A stretch of 56,938 nucleotides of DNA, taken from assembly GCA_017545045.1 (NCBI GenBank), contig JAFYDA010000100.1, forward strand, positions 1 to 56,938, given 5' to 3'. A program made the position numbers and the translations under genes. Below the pieces are notes generated by a model, which was not told the DNA's origin, searched no databases, and saw only the letters and a program-made list of their open reading frames with translations. This DNA is from Prevotella sp. (GTDB taxonomy: Bacteria > Bacteroidota > Bacteroidia > Bacteroidales > Bacteroidaceae). Below are positions 9,596-16,764 of this stretch, one piece after another (positions within the stretch are counted from its first letter, which is position 1; every line of letters starts with the position of its first letter).

Positions 9596-9716
9596 TTTAA
9601 TTCCCAATTATTTCGGGTGCATAAACGATTCTTCGCCTTTATTTACGCTATAGCGTCAAAAACTTGAGATAAGTCAATAAAAAGCCATGTAAGTGTTTCG
9701 AACCGTGTAAAAACTA

Positions 9717-9748
9717 TTTGCGGATGTTTAGTTTTTCACTACCTTTGC
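9717..9748 (+). promoter_or_regulatory. promoter for the outer-membrane barrel gene (-33 and -7 elements)
   Basis: TTTG at 9717-9720, 19-bp spacer, TACCTTTGC at 9740-9748. The resulting leader is about 85 nt and contains a small hairpin CCTG-ACGA-CAGG around 9775-9787. Confidence 0.8.
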
Positions 9749-9838
9749 ACCCGCTTTAGGATAGCAGCGCTCGTCCTGACGACAGGCTGGCGCAACAAAA
9801 AACACATTATTAATAAATAAGGTAAAAAGATTACGAAA

Positions 9839-10399
9839 ATGAAGAAAATGATGATGACACTTGCAGCTGCCTTGATGGCAGTGAGCATGAACGCACAGGT
9901 TTACGTTGGTGGTAACATTGGTTTTGCCAGCGTTGGTGGTGAACAAGGTGACGACGAGACCGTCATGAAGATTTTGCCTGAATTTGGCTATAACCTCAAC
10001 GATGAGTTCGCCATCGGTACCGTCATCGGTTATGCCAAGAGCAAGGTCGGCGGCATCACCAAGCTCAGCAATCTGGGCTTCACCAATGTCAATAGCGAAA
10101 GCGCTTTCATTGTCGCTCCCTACGTCCGTTACACTTTCCTGAAGGCTGGTAAGGTGAACCTCTTCATCGACGGTGGTGTTGACTTCACCTCTGGTTCGAA
10201 GGGCGACTACACAGCACTGTCTGCCGGCCTGAAGCCTGGTGTGGCTGTCAACCTGGCCGATAACATCAGCTTCGTGGCACACGCTGGTTTCGTTGGCTAC
10301 GACATGGTGAACCCCGATGGCGACAACAACAACGTTCACGCTTGGGGTCTTGACCTGGGCAGCAACAACCTGACCTTCGGTCTGTACTTCAACTTCTAA
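9839..10399 (+). CDS. small outer-membrane beta-barrel protein
   Basis: 186 aa with a signal peptide (MKKMMMTLAAALMAVSMNAQ, cleavage after NAQ) followed by alternating hydrophobic/polar strands with a repeated aromatic pattern and a C-terminal aromatic residue (GLYFNF), the usual outer-membrane insertion signal. It resembles the 'outer membrane protein beta-barrel' family (OmpW/PF13505-like), size consistent with an eight-stranded barrel. The codons are strongly biased to GGT/GCT/AAC types as in highly expressed genes, which fits its full bipartite promoter and its strong terminator at 10431-10457. A precise function cannot be assigned. Confidence 0.85.
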   Translation: MKKMMMTLAAALMAVSMNAQVYVGGNIGFASVGGEQGDDETVMKILPEFGYNLNDEFAIGTVIGYAKSKVGGITKLSNLGFTNVNSESAFIVAPYVRYTFLKAGKVNLFIDGGVDFTSGSKGDYTALSAGLKPGVAVNLADNISFVAHAGFVGYDMVNPDGDNNNVHAWGLDLGSNNLTFGLYFNF

Positions 10400-10430
10400 A
10401 AGAGCAAAAGAGATTATTCACAACACTTTT

Positions 10431-10457
10431 ACCGAACCGCCTGCGCGGTTCGGTTTT
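10431..10457 (+). terminator. intrinsic terminator after the barrel gene
   Basis: Perfect 10-bp stem ACCGAACCGC (10431-10440) / GCGGTTCGGT (10445-10454) with a CTGC loop, followed by TTT. The last bases overlap the stop codon of the convergent ATPase gene. Confidence 0.85.
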
Positions 10458-11589
10458 ACATACCAGCCAACCTCTTAAGCCACATGCCAAAGAACCTGTC
10501 ATAAACCATGTAGCCTTTTATGGCATCGTAGAATAGAAACTCTTTGTCCTGTAGCGACTTCAATGCCATTTTGATGCTACTGGGAGCTGGGAGTTGATGG
10601 CGGAGGATGAAATCGAGCGACGTGGGGGCGTTGACCTTGCCCTCGCAGGCGATGGCGGTCAGCAACTGCGCCTGGTTGTCAGTCAAAAGATTGTAATTAG
10701 ACTGGTAGTTAATCTCCTGTTCGTGCAGAATCTTATCGGTTGCCCTGAATACATCTTCTTGGTCAAGCTTACCTTTTGGAGTGCGGTAGAGACGGTTGAG
10801 GATTTTTTGCACATACCACGTCTGACCGTCAACCATGTCGTACAAGTAGGCGAATGTCTCCTCGGACATTTCTCGCTTTTGCTGAGCGAAAAAGCTGTTG
10901 GCAAACATCCTGTAGGCATTTGCATCGATGGTGCCTATCGTCATGATTTGTGAACTGTTGAAAAACGGATGTTCTGGCGACATGAACATGTCAGCCAATA
11001 GGTGTTGCTGGCTACCCGAGAAGATGATATGTACGTTGGGAACAAACTGTATGATTGAGCGTATGAACGCGTCGGCACCAATCTCGGTATAGCGGCTCAC
11101 CTGTTGGAACTCATCAATAGCCAGATAGCATTGCCGTCCCGACTCTTTCATATATTCGAACACCTGCTGGAGTGTATCGCGAGCCCTTTCGGAAGTTACA
11201 GACACACTGAATGTGGGCATGCCTGTGATGGGATCTTGACTCATTGTTGGCCGTAGGGCAGACACGAAGCCGTTGAGCTTCCTCATGACCGACTGCGAGG
11301 GGGAGTCGAGTTTCCCAATGACGGCATTGGCAATAAACTGTACCATCTGGTTAAAGGTCTTTGTCGAGAAGATGTCCACATAAAAACAGTGCACATTTTT
11401 GTCCCTTGCCTTCATCCGTTCGAAGGCATGGCTTATCAATCCTGTCTTACCGATGCGCCGGGGAGCCATTAGCGTCACATTGCTGCCATTAACCAGTGCA
11501 TTAATTAGTTCTTCCGTTTCCTGCTCCCTATCGCAGAAATATTCCGGGCCAAAGTAGCCATACTCAGGAAAAGGGTTTTCCAATTTCAT
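10456..11589 (-). CDS. AAA-type ATP-binding protein (archaeal-ATPase-like)
   Basis: 377 aa. The N-terminus NPFPEYGYFGPEYFCDREQE is the usual entry to this ATPase family, followed by Walker A APRRIGKTG (residues 42-50, lysine 48) and Walker B CYLAIDEFQQ (D159, E160). The C-terminal ~100 residues look like a winged helix (NYNLLTDNQAQLLTAIACEG, then a helical domain). Proteins like this (PF01637-type, often near DEXX/STAND ATPases) are common as single genes in Bacteroidota and their biological job is mostly unknown. It stands alone: the barrel gene converges, and the next gene upstream is about 300 bp away. No membrane segment or signal peptide is seen. Confidence 0.8.
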   Translation of the reverse strand: MKLENPFPEYGYFGPEYFCDREQETEELINALVNGSNVTLMAPRRIGKTGLISHAFERMKARDKNVHCFYVDIFSTKTFNQMVQFIANAVIGKLDSPSQSVMRKLNGFVSALRPTMSQDPITGMPTFSVSVTSERARDTLQQVFEYMKESGRQCYLAIDEFQQVSRYTEIGADAFIRSIIQFVPNVHIIFSGSQQHLLADMFMSPEHPFFNSSQIMTIGTIDANAYRMFANSFFAQQKREMSEETFAYLYDMVDGQTWYVQKILNRLYRTPKGKLDQEDVFRATDKILHEQEINYQSNYNLLTDNQAQLLTAIACEGKVNAPTSLDFILRHQLPAPSSIKMALKSLQDKEFLFYDAIKGYMVYDRFFGMWLKRLAGM

Positions 11590-11887
11590 GTTTTACGTTT
11601 CATATTTTATGAAATGCAAAATAACAAATATATCTGCATATATGCAAGGAAGATACCCAACAATTAAGCATAATTAACGCTTTTTGCCGCTACACATCAA
11701 GCCTGCCCTCGACAACGGCGAGACACTCATGATTCAGACCACAGACTAATAACGCCATAGTAAATCAAGGGATGGCTCTTCGATTGGTTACAGTCCTCTG
11801 AGAACGAATCAGAGTCCCTTGATCTCTGACTTCCACCTCTTGTTTCTGGTTATTCGTATTATTTTCTGTCGCCATCTTCCTATTCAT
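11590..11887. other. 298-bp intergenic region with a nested inverted repeat
   Basis: No open frame of note. A weak -7-like element (minus TTATTTTGC, 11616-11624) lies before the ATPase gene. A nested structure is visible: outer arms ATCAAGGGA (11764-11772) / TCCCTTGAT (11815-11823) and an inner hairpin CTCTGA (11796-11801) / TCAGAG (11809-11814). Nothing else was recognised; it could be a small RNA or a remnant of a mobile element. Confidence 0.5.
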
Positions 11888-14347
11888 TTATTTTGCTGTA
11901 AAAAGTCCAGGCCAATCCTTACCGCCATCTATGTGGGCAAAACCAGCATGATCAGAACAATAGTAATAAAGCGGATTACCATCTTTATCATACCCATATA
12001 AGTTCTTTCCTATTTTTGTTCCTTTTCCACCAACAAGATTATCACACCAAACAAACATCGCATAACCATCACAATTCCAATTCCAATTTCCTGCATAAAT
12101 AGTTACCATCGACTTGCAATGTGAAAACATCTGTTCCATAAACTTCACATTCGCGGTATTAAAACTGCTTAAGTCAAGGCGCGTCAGGGATTCACAAAAA
12201 ATGAACATCCGACTCATATCCGTCACATTAGATGTGTTAAAACTACTTATGTCAAGGCGCGTCAGACCAGAACAACTAGTGAACATATCACTCATATCCG
12301 TCACGTTTGCGGTATTAAAACTGCTTAAGTCAAGACTCGTCAGGGATTCACAACCAGCGAACATAAAACTCATATCCGTCACGTTCGCGGTATTAAAACT
12401 GCTTAAGTCAAGACTCGTCAGGGATTTACAACCAGCGAACATACAACGCATATCGTCAATACTATCCGTATTCAAATATTTCATATTATCAATACTTTGC
12501 AAACTATTACTATAACTGAAAGAAAAAAACTTTGGACAATAATTGGAAAAAGATGAATCAAATATTACTTTTATCGTAGATTTCGGCACATACCAATGTT
12601 CTGTTTTCTTTTTTAATCCATTTCGATCTTGGTACATTCCATCATAATAATAGGTGGCAGTTTTACTCGCTTCATCCCAAACGCAATAGGCTTCAGCATT
12701 GCCACCTTTTGTTGTGAATGATTTTACTTCTCCGAAACAGTTGCTGTAACCGTCATTCATATAGGCACGGTAATAGTAGGTGGTGTTGGGCTTGATATCA
12801 CTATCTTCAAGTGTCGCTTCCCAGTTCATATAAAGAGTGCTGCTGTCATAGTTACCCTGCGCCTTTATAGATTCGGCCTGAGACATATCAGAGTAAGTAC
12901 TATATTGGAAGCCAACATCTTTGTCATCAAGAACACCAAGAATGTTAGCACATTTCATCCTTCCTCTCAGTTTTACCGACATTTGTTCCTTATCGGAAAA
13001 ATCATCAAAAGAGATTGTCTCAGGATGAGTGATACAAAGATTAGAGTTGTATGGTACGCATTTGAATTTCGGATAATAGACGGCAGTCATTTTGTTATAT
13101 GAGTCTTCTATAAAAAGAGTTTCTTCTCGTAGAGTATCAGGTAAAGTTTGATATGATCTATAAACCGATTTCCCAGTGAGTAAATTTTCGAAGACCTGCT
13201 TTCCGGTATTGTCTCCAATGGAATTTGAATCTGTAAAGCCCATATAGCAGCCTGCACCTTTATTAACAAAGGCTCTAGCCATATTATCGTTTTCTTTTAA
13301 TGATTCACACGCAACATTGAAAATTATTGATTTTCCATTAGAATTGAAATAATCAGGTGCTGTAAGTATGTATCTTTCGGAAATAATAGTGTAAAACACA
13401 TAATATAGTTTCTCATTTCTTTTTTCATAAAGCATTCCAACAGATTTCTTTGTTGGTGAAAGATTGGAGTCTTTTAGTATAAACTTCAAAAAAATATCTC
13501 CTAAAGTATTATTATTCCATAATTTTGGATTAGTATCATCAATTATCTCGCTAGTATATAACCAATGAACATTTGCATTTTTATCATAAACGCCATGTGT
13601 GATAATAAATACTAAGTCAAAATCAAAGATGTCTTTGCTAAAGAATTCTGGTGTGGGATCAATGAGCTTACACTCTATCCCAATTGATTCAAATTCCGAT
13701 TTCAAAGTGGCAGCATTATTTCTTGGCCTATCAAAGAATGCTTGCTCATCATTAACGGTTTGATTTGCGATACATGCTCTTTGGGCTTCAATAGGTATGT
13801 GTTGATTAATATCTTCGATGGTATTGGCTCTACTCTTATAAGATGTTTGTAACCTTCTACTTTCAGTTACATAATGCTGGGCTGGAAAAAGAAAAGGTAC
13901 AATACCATAATCTTGTATCTTTATAAAAAGAGTTTGATTGTCAATCCACGCGTTTTCTATTCCTTCAAAATTTTGTATTATTGACAAATTGTTGCTTAAT
14001 GCTTCTATTGTAACATCATCATTTAATAAATTTCTAATTTTGATGCATGTATTTGCAATATTCTCAGCCACTTTGTTCTCATCCACATCCTTGAAACTGA
14101 GGCTGTCGATTTGGGCGAGGGGATAGCGATAGACGCTATCGCAGGTGTAAATTTCCTGTACTTGCCAGTCGTCGTAAGTGATGCTGTCGAGGCTAAGCTT
14201 GGAGTAGCAGATACTATCTACATCTGTAGCATAGAAGGCTTCTGACTTGGTGCCGTCGTTGAAATAGATGGTGAAATACTCGTAGGCTGTTGTGGTCTGT
14301 ATGGCGCAAACAAAGAGTACCAACAGGGTGAGAATAGACTTTTTCAT
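11888..14347 (-). CDS. cassette A large secreted protein: caspase-like segment, Fn3-like segment, BspA DUF285 repeats
   Basis: 819 aa. A signal peptide (cut near TTTA-Y) is followed by a module at about residues 22-86 (IYFNDGTKSEAFYATDVDSI ... VQEIYTCDSVYRYPLAQIDS) that recurs in the large protein at 39921-43676. At 200-400 there is a caspase/gingipain-like (clan CD) segment: LVFIITHG with H251-G252 and IIFNVACES with C347. Then an Fn3-like stretch (KPNTTYYYRAYMNDG), and near the C-terminus about four 26-residue DUF285 repeats of the LDLSSFNTANVTDM type as in BspA adhesins, ending HIDGGKDWPGLFTAK. The gene overlaps the upstream small gene by ATGA. The middle part is visibly AT-richer than the flanks. 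Likely cell-surface or secreted; protease activity is inferred only from the His/Cys pattern. Confidence 0.85.
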   Translation of the reverse strand: MKKSILTLLVLFVCAIQTTTAYEYFTIYFNDGTKSEAFYATDVDSICYSKLSLDSITYDDWQVQEIYTCDSVYRYPLAQIDSLSFKDVDENKVAENIANTCIKIRNLLNDDVTIEALSNNLSIIQNFEGIENAWIDNQTLFIKIQDYGIVPFLFPAQHYVTESRRLQTSYKSRANTIEDINQHIPIEAQRACIANQTVNDEQAFFDRPRNNAATLKSEFESIGIECKLIDPTPEFFSKDIFDFDLVFIITHGVYDKNANVHWLYTSEIIDDTNPKLWNNNTLGDIFLKFILKDSNLSPTKKSVGMLYEKRNEKLYYVFYTIISERYILTAPDYFNSNGKSIIFNVACESLKENDNMARAFVNKGAGCYMGFTDSNSIGDNTGKQVFENLLTGKSVYRSYQTLPDTLREETLFIEDSYNKMTAVYYPKFKCVPYNSNLCITHPETISFDDFSDKEQMSVKLRGRMKCANILGVLDDKDVGFQYSTYSDMSQAESIKAQGNYDSSTLYMNWEATLEDSDIKPNTTYYYRAYMNDGYSNCFGEVKSFTTKGGNAEAYCVWDEASKTATYYYDGMYQDRNGLKKKTEHWYVPKSTIKVIFDSSFSNYCPKFFSFSYSNSLQSIDNMKYLNTDSIDDMRCMFAGCKSLTSLDLSSFNTANVTDMSFMFAGCESLTSLDLSSFNTANVTDMSDMFTSCSGLTRLDISSFNTSNVTDMSRMFIFCESLTRLDLSSFNTANVKFMEQMFSHCKSMVTIYAGNWNWNCDGYAMFVWCDNLVGGKGTKIGKNLYGYDKDGNPLYYYCSDHAGFAHIDGGKDWPGLFTAK

Positions 14348-14817
14348 CGCTTCATGAATTTATAGGTTATTTCATCAGCCTTAATCACATAGACGCCTGC
14401 GGGGAGGCTGCTATGGGAGAGAGTCAGACGGGCTGAACCATCAGAACGCTTGGCGAGCAACTGCGTGCCGTCAACACGGTGGATTGTCACGGACTTACCC
14501 TTCGGTAGCCCCTTTACGATGATGTTGTCACCATCGTGCGAGATGCTGATGCCCTCCTCCTTGACATTGCGGACGCTGAGCTGAGCGCCTTCGTAGGTGT
14601 AGCGCTGGATTTTTGACAGCGGATAATTGATGGTGGTAGTGGCTGTTGTAATCACCAAGTCGTCAGTGGTAAACGTGGTCTTGGGCTGCTCGTCCAGATT
14701 GTAACTGACTTTACTGCCGTCCTTCTGCCAGATGACAAGACGCTGTGCGTGCAGTGTCCCGCTACAGAACATAGACATTAGCAGGATCATGATTGTAAGA
14801 ATAGTTTTAGGCTTCAT
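14344..14817 (-). CDS. cassette A small secreted protein with sorting-domain-like C-terminus
   Basis: 157 aa. Signal peptide (ILTIMILLMSMFCSGTLHAQ, cut after HAQ), then a module QRLVIWQKDGSKVSYNLDEQ ... INYPLSKIQRYTYE and a C-terminal half that resembles a Por-secretion-tail (T9SS type A) domain: IHRVDGTQLLAKRSDGS, then LSHSSLPAGVYVIKA and a final KFMKR. Start ATG 14817 is preferred to an in-frame TTG 12 bp upstream. Its stop overlaps the ATG of the large gene (ATGA), so the two are translationally coupled. The pair matches the pair at 39442-43676. No T9SS gene is in the window, so sorting by that route is inference. Function unknown. Confidence 0.82.
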   Translation of the reverse strand: MKPKTILTIMILLMSMFCSGTLHAQRLVIWQKDGSKVSYNLDEQPKTTFTTDDLVITTATTTINYPLSKIQRYTYEGAQLSVRNVKEEGISISHDGDNIIVKGLPKGKSVTIHRVDGTQLLAKRSDGSARLTLSHSSLPAGVYVIKADEITYKFMKR

Positions 14818-14892
14818 AACCGTCCTCAATATATTATGCCTCCTACACTCCCAAATTCAGCGGTTAGTAATACGTCTTAGGTTTGTGGAAAC

Positions 14893-15233
14893 AAAAAAGG
14901 CATGGGAGTTTCTAACTTCTCGCCCATCCCTGACTTCAGGCTCTCGCATTGCCCCATTCCAAGGATAAGCAACGCAGCCAGCCCACGCCAAGAGATTATA
15001 TATTCAACTATTCGCTATACATTATTATATATAGCAATAGCCGGGATATAATCCACTCACGTAGACGCTTACCGTTGCACTTATCTCCTGTGGAATGATT
15101 CAAACTTGCGAGATTTGAAGTCACAGAATGATAACGTTTCGTAAACGCCTTTTCGAGGCTCACCCTACAACGGCTAAAGCCTCATTTCCTCAATGTCCGA
15201 CCCGCTTTGTCCTCGAAAGGACTGGCTTAGTCA
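14893..15233 (-). ncRNA. candidate structured non-coding RNA or long attenuated leader upstream of cassette A
   Basis: The 632-bp gap between 14818 and 15449 has no protein gene. Read on the minus strand it begins at a TATCTTTGT box and then shows many stable helices: GTCCT-TTCG-AGGAC; GAGGCT...AGCCTC; CGTTT-ACG-AAACG; CTGTG...CACAG enclosing TTCAAA...TTTGAA; CTATT-GCTATA...TATAGC-GAATAG; GCGTTGC...GCAATGC; CCTG-AAGT-CAGG. It ends with a terminator-like hairpin (ATGGG/CCCAT with a small bulge, 14902-14927) followed by T6. The cassette's small gene starts 76 nt further on. It could be an independent RNA, an attenuator, or a leftover omega/re-RNA of an IscB/TnpB element; I cannot name the class. 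Confidence 0.55.
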
Positions 15234-15236
15234 GGG

Positions 15237-15245
15237 ACAAAGATA
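15237..15245 (-). promoter_or_regulatory. promoter -7 element for the structured RNA / cassette A
   Basis: Minus strand TATCTTTGT, eight of nine positions as in TAnnTTTGC. It sits at the exact start of the structured region. A second, weaker candidate (TGAATTTGG, 14851-14859) lies after the terminator-like hairpin and could drive the small gene alone. Confidence 0.55.
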
Positions 15246-15298
15246 CATAAAAGTTTTCAATTCATGATTATCTTTTCCTAAAAATCTTCAAAATCCAT

Positions 15299-15329
15299 CC
15301 TCTTTTATCCGTTTTGACGGAAAAAGAGG
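15299..15329. other. long hairpin with one bulged base
   Basis: CCTCTTTT (15299-15306), bulged A, TCCGT (15308-15312), TTTG loop, ACGGA (15317-15321), AAAAGAGG (15322-15329): a 13-bp stem. It lies between array 15371-15449 and the promoter at 15237. No T-run follows on either strand, so it is not a standard terminator. Confidence 0.55.
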
Positions 15330-15370
15330 CAGAAAAAACAAAAAGTGTCGAAAAAAAGGCGATTTTACGT

Positions 15371-15449
15371 GGAGCCTCTACAGAATTCTGCGGAGGCTCC
15401 CTAGAATCACAGGGAGGCTCCGCAGAATCATGGGGAGGCTCCGCAGAAT
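15371..15449. repeat. 21-bp-period dyad array 1 (four units)
   Basis: The core GGAGGCTCC (first unit GGAGCCTCT) starts at 15371, 15392, 15413 and 15434, exactly 21 bp apart. Each core is a dyad (GGAG-N-CTCC) followed by a spacer of the type GCAGAATCATGG. It abuts the stop codon of the gene at 15450 and lies 125 bp upstream of the promoter box at 15237-15245. It belongs to the same family as the arrays at 39261 and 55159. Confidence 0.9.
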
Positions 15450-16664
15450 TTAGTCGTATTTCTTGATGAGTTTGTTGATGGCCTTGTCTAATGACTCGGT
15501 CGGTTCAATGATGTTGTAGTCCTGCCAGAAGGTGGGGTCGCGGAAATAGTCCACCTTGTCGAAGAAGGCATCACGCTGGTCGAACGACTCACGGCCGCGG
15601 ATGGGCTTCACGTCGCGGTCGGTGGTGCTGGTGACGACCATTTCACAGCAGGCGGTGAACGACGTGGCGAAAAGCTTGCGCCGCCAGTCGCAGTTGAAGC
15701 GGAAGGTGGTGCGGATATAGCTGATGCGGGTCACGCCGTCGGCTCCCTGACGGTAGTCAACGAGCAACGACAGCTCTTTTGGCCTGAAACGTACACTAGC
15801 GGGCTTCCTGACCAGCATCTGCTCCGTTGCCTTCCAGCGGTCACTCATGTCGAGCGACAGTTCTGCGCGGGTGAAGGCCAGCGTTTCCTGGTCGATGTAC
15901 AGTTTACCGAAATAGAGGGCGTAAGGCATCAGCGTCCTCGGCTTCAGGCTGATGACGTACTGCCGCCGGTCGCCGATGCTGGTGGGTGGTTCCATCTTCA
16001 GGTCGTAGTGGTCGATCTCGCTGTCGTCGAGCAGGAACTCCGTGTTCTTCACCATGTCGAGCTGCACGGGTGCCACCGGTCCACCCAGCACTTTCACGCT
16101 GAGCGTGTCGCTAAGCTTCGGACTGAGCAGGCGACGTCCCTTATAGATGGCCACGCGGTCGCGGCTGTTGTCGCGTGCGTAGCTGGTCTTATACATATCG
16201 ACGACGCCCTCGGAGACACAGATGTAGTGCTGCCGCTTCATGGCCGTCTCACGGTAGAAACAGCGGTAGAGTTCAGGCTGCTGGCTGTAGTTCTGCGGTA
16301 TCTTGCTCATGGCGAGCCTCAAGAGTTCACGCGGGTTTTCGGCCGTCACCACGACTTCGTGCAGGCGGATGGTGACAGGCGTCAGGCGTACCGTCAGGTT
16401 CTCGGTCGCCTGGCCGTTAAGGGGTATGCGCTGCGAACGGTATCCTACGTGGGTGACAGCCACCGCTGCCAGCGGTGTCTCACTCTTCAGCACGAAGAAA
16501 CCATCGGTGTTGGTCACTACGGCAATGCCTGCTGCCGTCACGCTGGCACCGTCTACCGGCTGCCCCGTAGCACCGTCGATGACGGTACCGCTGACCACTG
16601 TCTTCTGGGCCATAGCCACCACTGTCGTAAAGACAGCCCATACTATCCATAACAACCTCTTCAT
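15450..16664 (-). CDS. CarboxypepD_reg-like domain protein, secreted or outer-membrane associated
   Basis: 404 aa. Signal peptide MKRLLWIVWAVFTTVVAMAQ, then a carboxypeptidase-regulatory-like beta-sandwich at about residues 21-100 (VVSGTVIDGATGQPVDGASV ... VTHVGYRSQRIPL), as at the N-terminus of SusC proteins. The rest (ENPRELLRLAMSKIPQNYSQ ... YRCFYRETAMKRQHYICVSE) matches the family of carboxypeptidase-like proteins in Bacteroidota that lack a TonB barrel; it is beta-rich and ends with a helix rather than a barrel strand. Role unknown, probably periplasmic/outer membrane. It is monocistronic with its own -7 box at 16686-16694; the 3' end abuts repeat array 1. Confidence 0.82.
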   Translation of the reverse strand: MKRLLWIVWAVFTTVVAMAQKTVVSGTVIDGATGQPVDGASVTAAGIAVVTNTDGFFVLKSETPLAAVAVTHVGYRSQRIPLNGQATENLTVRLTPVTIRLHEVVVTAENPRELLRLAMSKIPQNYSQQPELYRCFYRETAMKRQHYICVSEGVVDMYKTSYARDNSRDRVAIYKGRRLLSPKLSDTLSVKVLGGPVAPVQLDMVKNTEFLLDDSEIDHYDLKMEPPTSIGDRRQYVISLKPRTLMPYALYFGKLYIDQETLAFTRAELSLDMSDRWKATEQMLVRKPASVRFRPKELSLLVDYRQGADGVTRISYIRTTFRFNCDWRRKLFATSFTACCEMVVTSTTDRDVKPIRGRESFDQRDAFFDKVDYFRDPTFWQDYNIIEPTESLDKAINKLIKKYD

Positions 16665-16685
16665 CGTCCGTTTAATTTTGTTTGT

Positions 16686-16694
16686 GCAAAAATA
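16686..16694 (-). promoter_or_regulatory. promoter -7 element for the CarboxypepD_reg-like gene
   Basis: Minus strand TATTTTTGC, perfect consensus, 22 bp upstream of the ATG at 16664. It separates this gene from the transporter/HhH operon upstream. Confidence 0.72.
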
Positions 16695-16764
16695 ATAACT
16701 TTTCCCGAAAAAGAAAAGTTTTTAACCTTAAAAAATCAAAAGCGAGCAAACGACCTGCATGTAC

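Noticed and set aside
9542..9607. N-terminal extension of MutS
   Set aside because: Begins with TTG, contains the mutS promoter, and the family starts near MAKK.
14893..15233. tmRNA or RNase P RNA
   Set aside because: No GAGGAAAGTCC core of RNase P, no tag-coding frame and no CCA-type 3' end of tmRNA.
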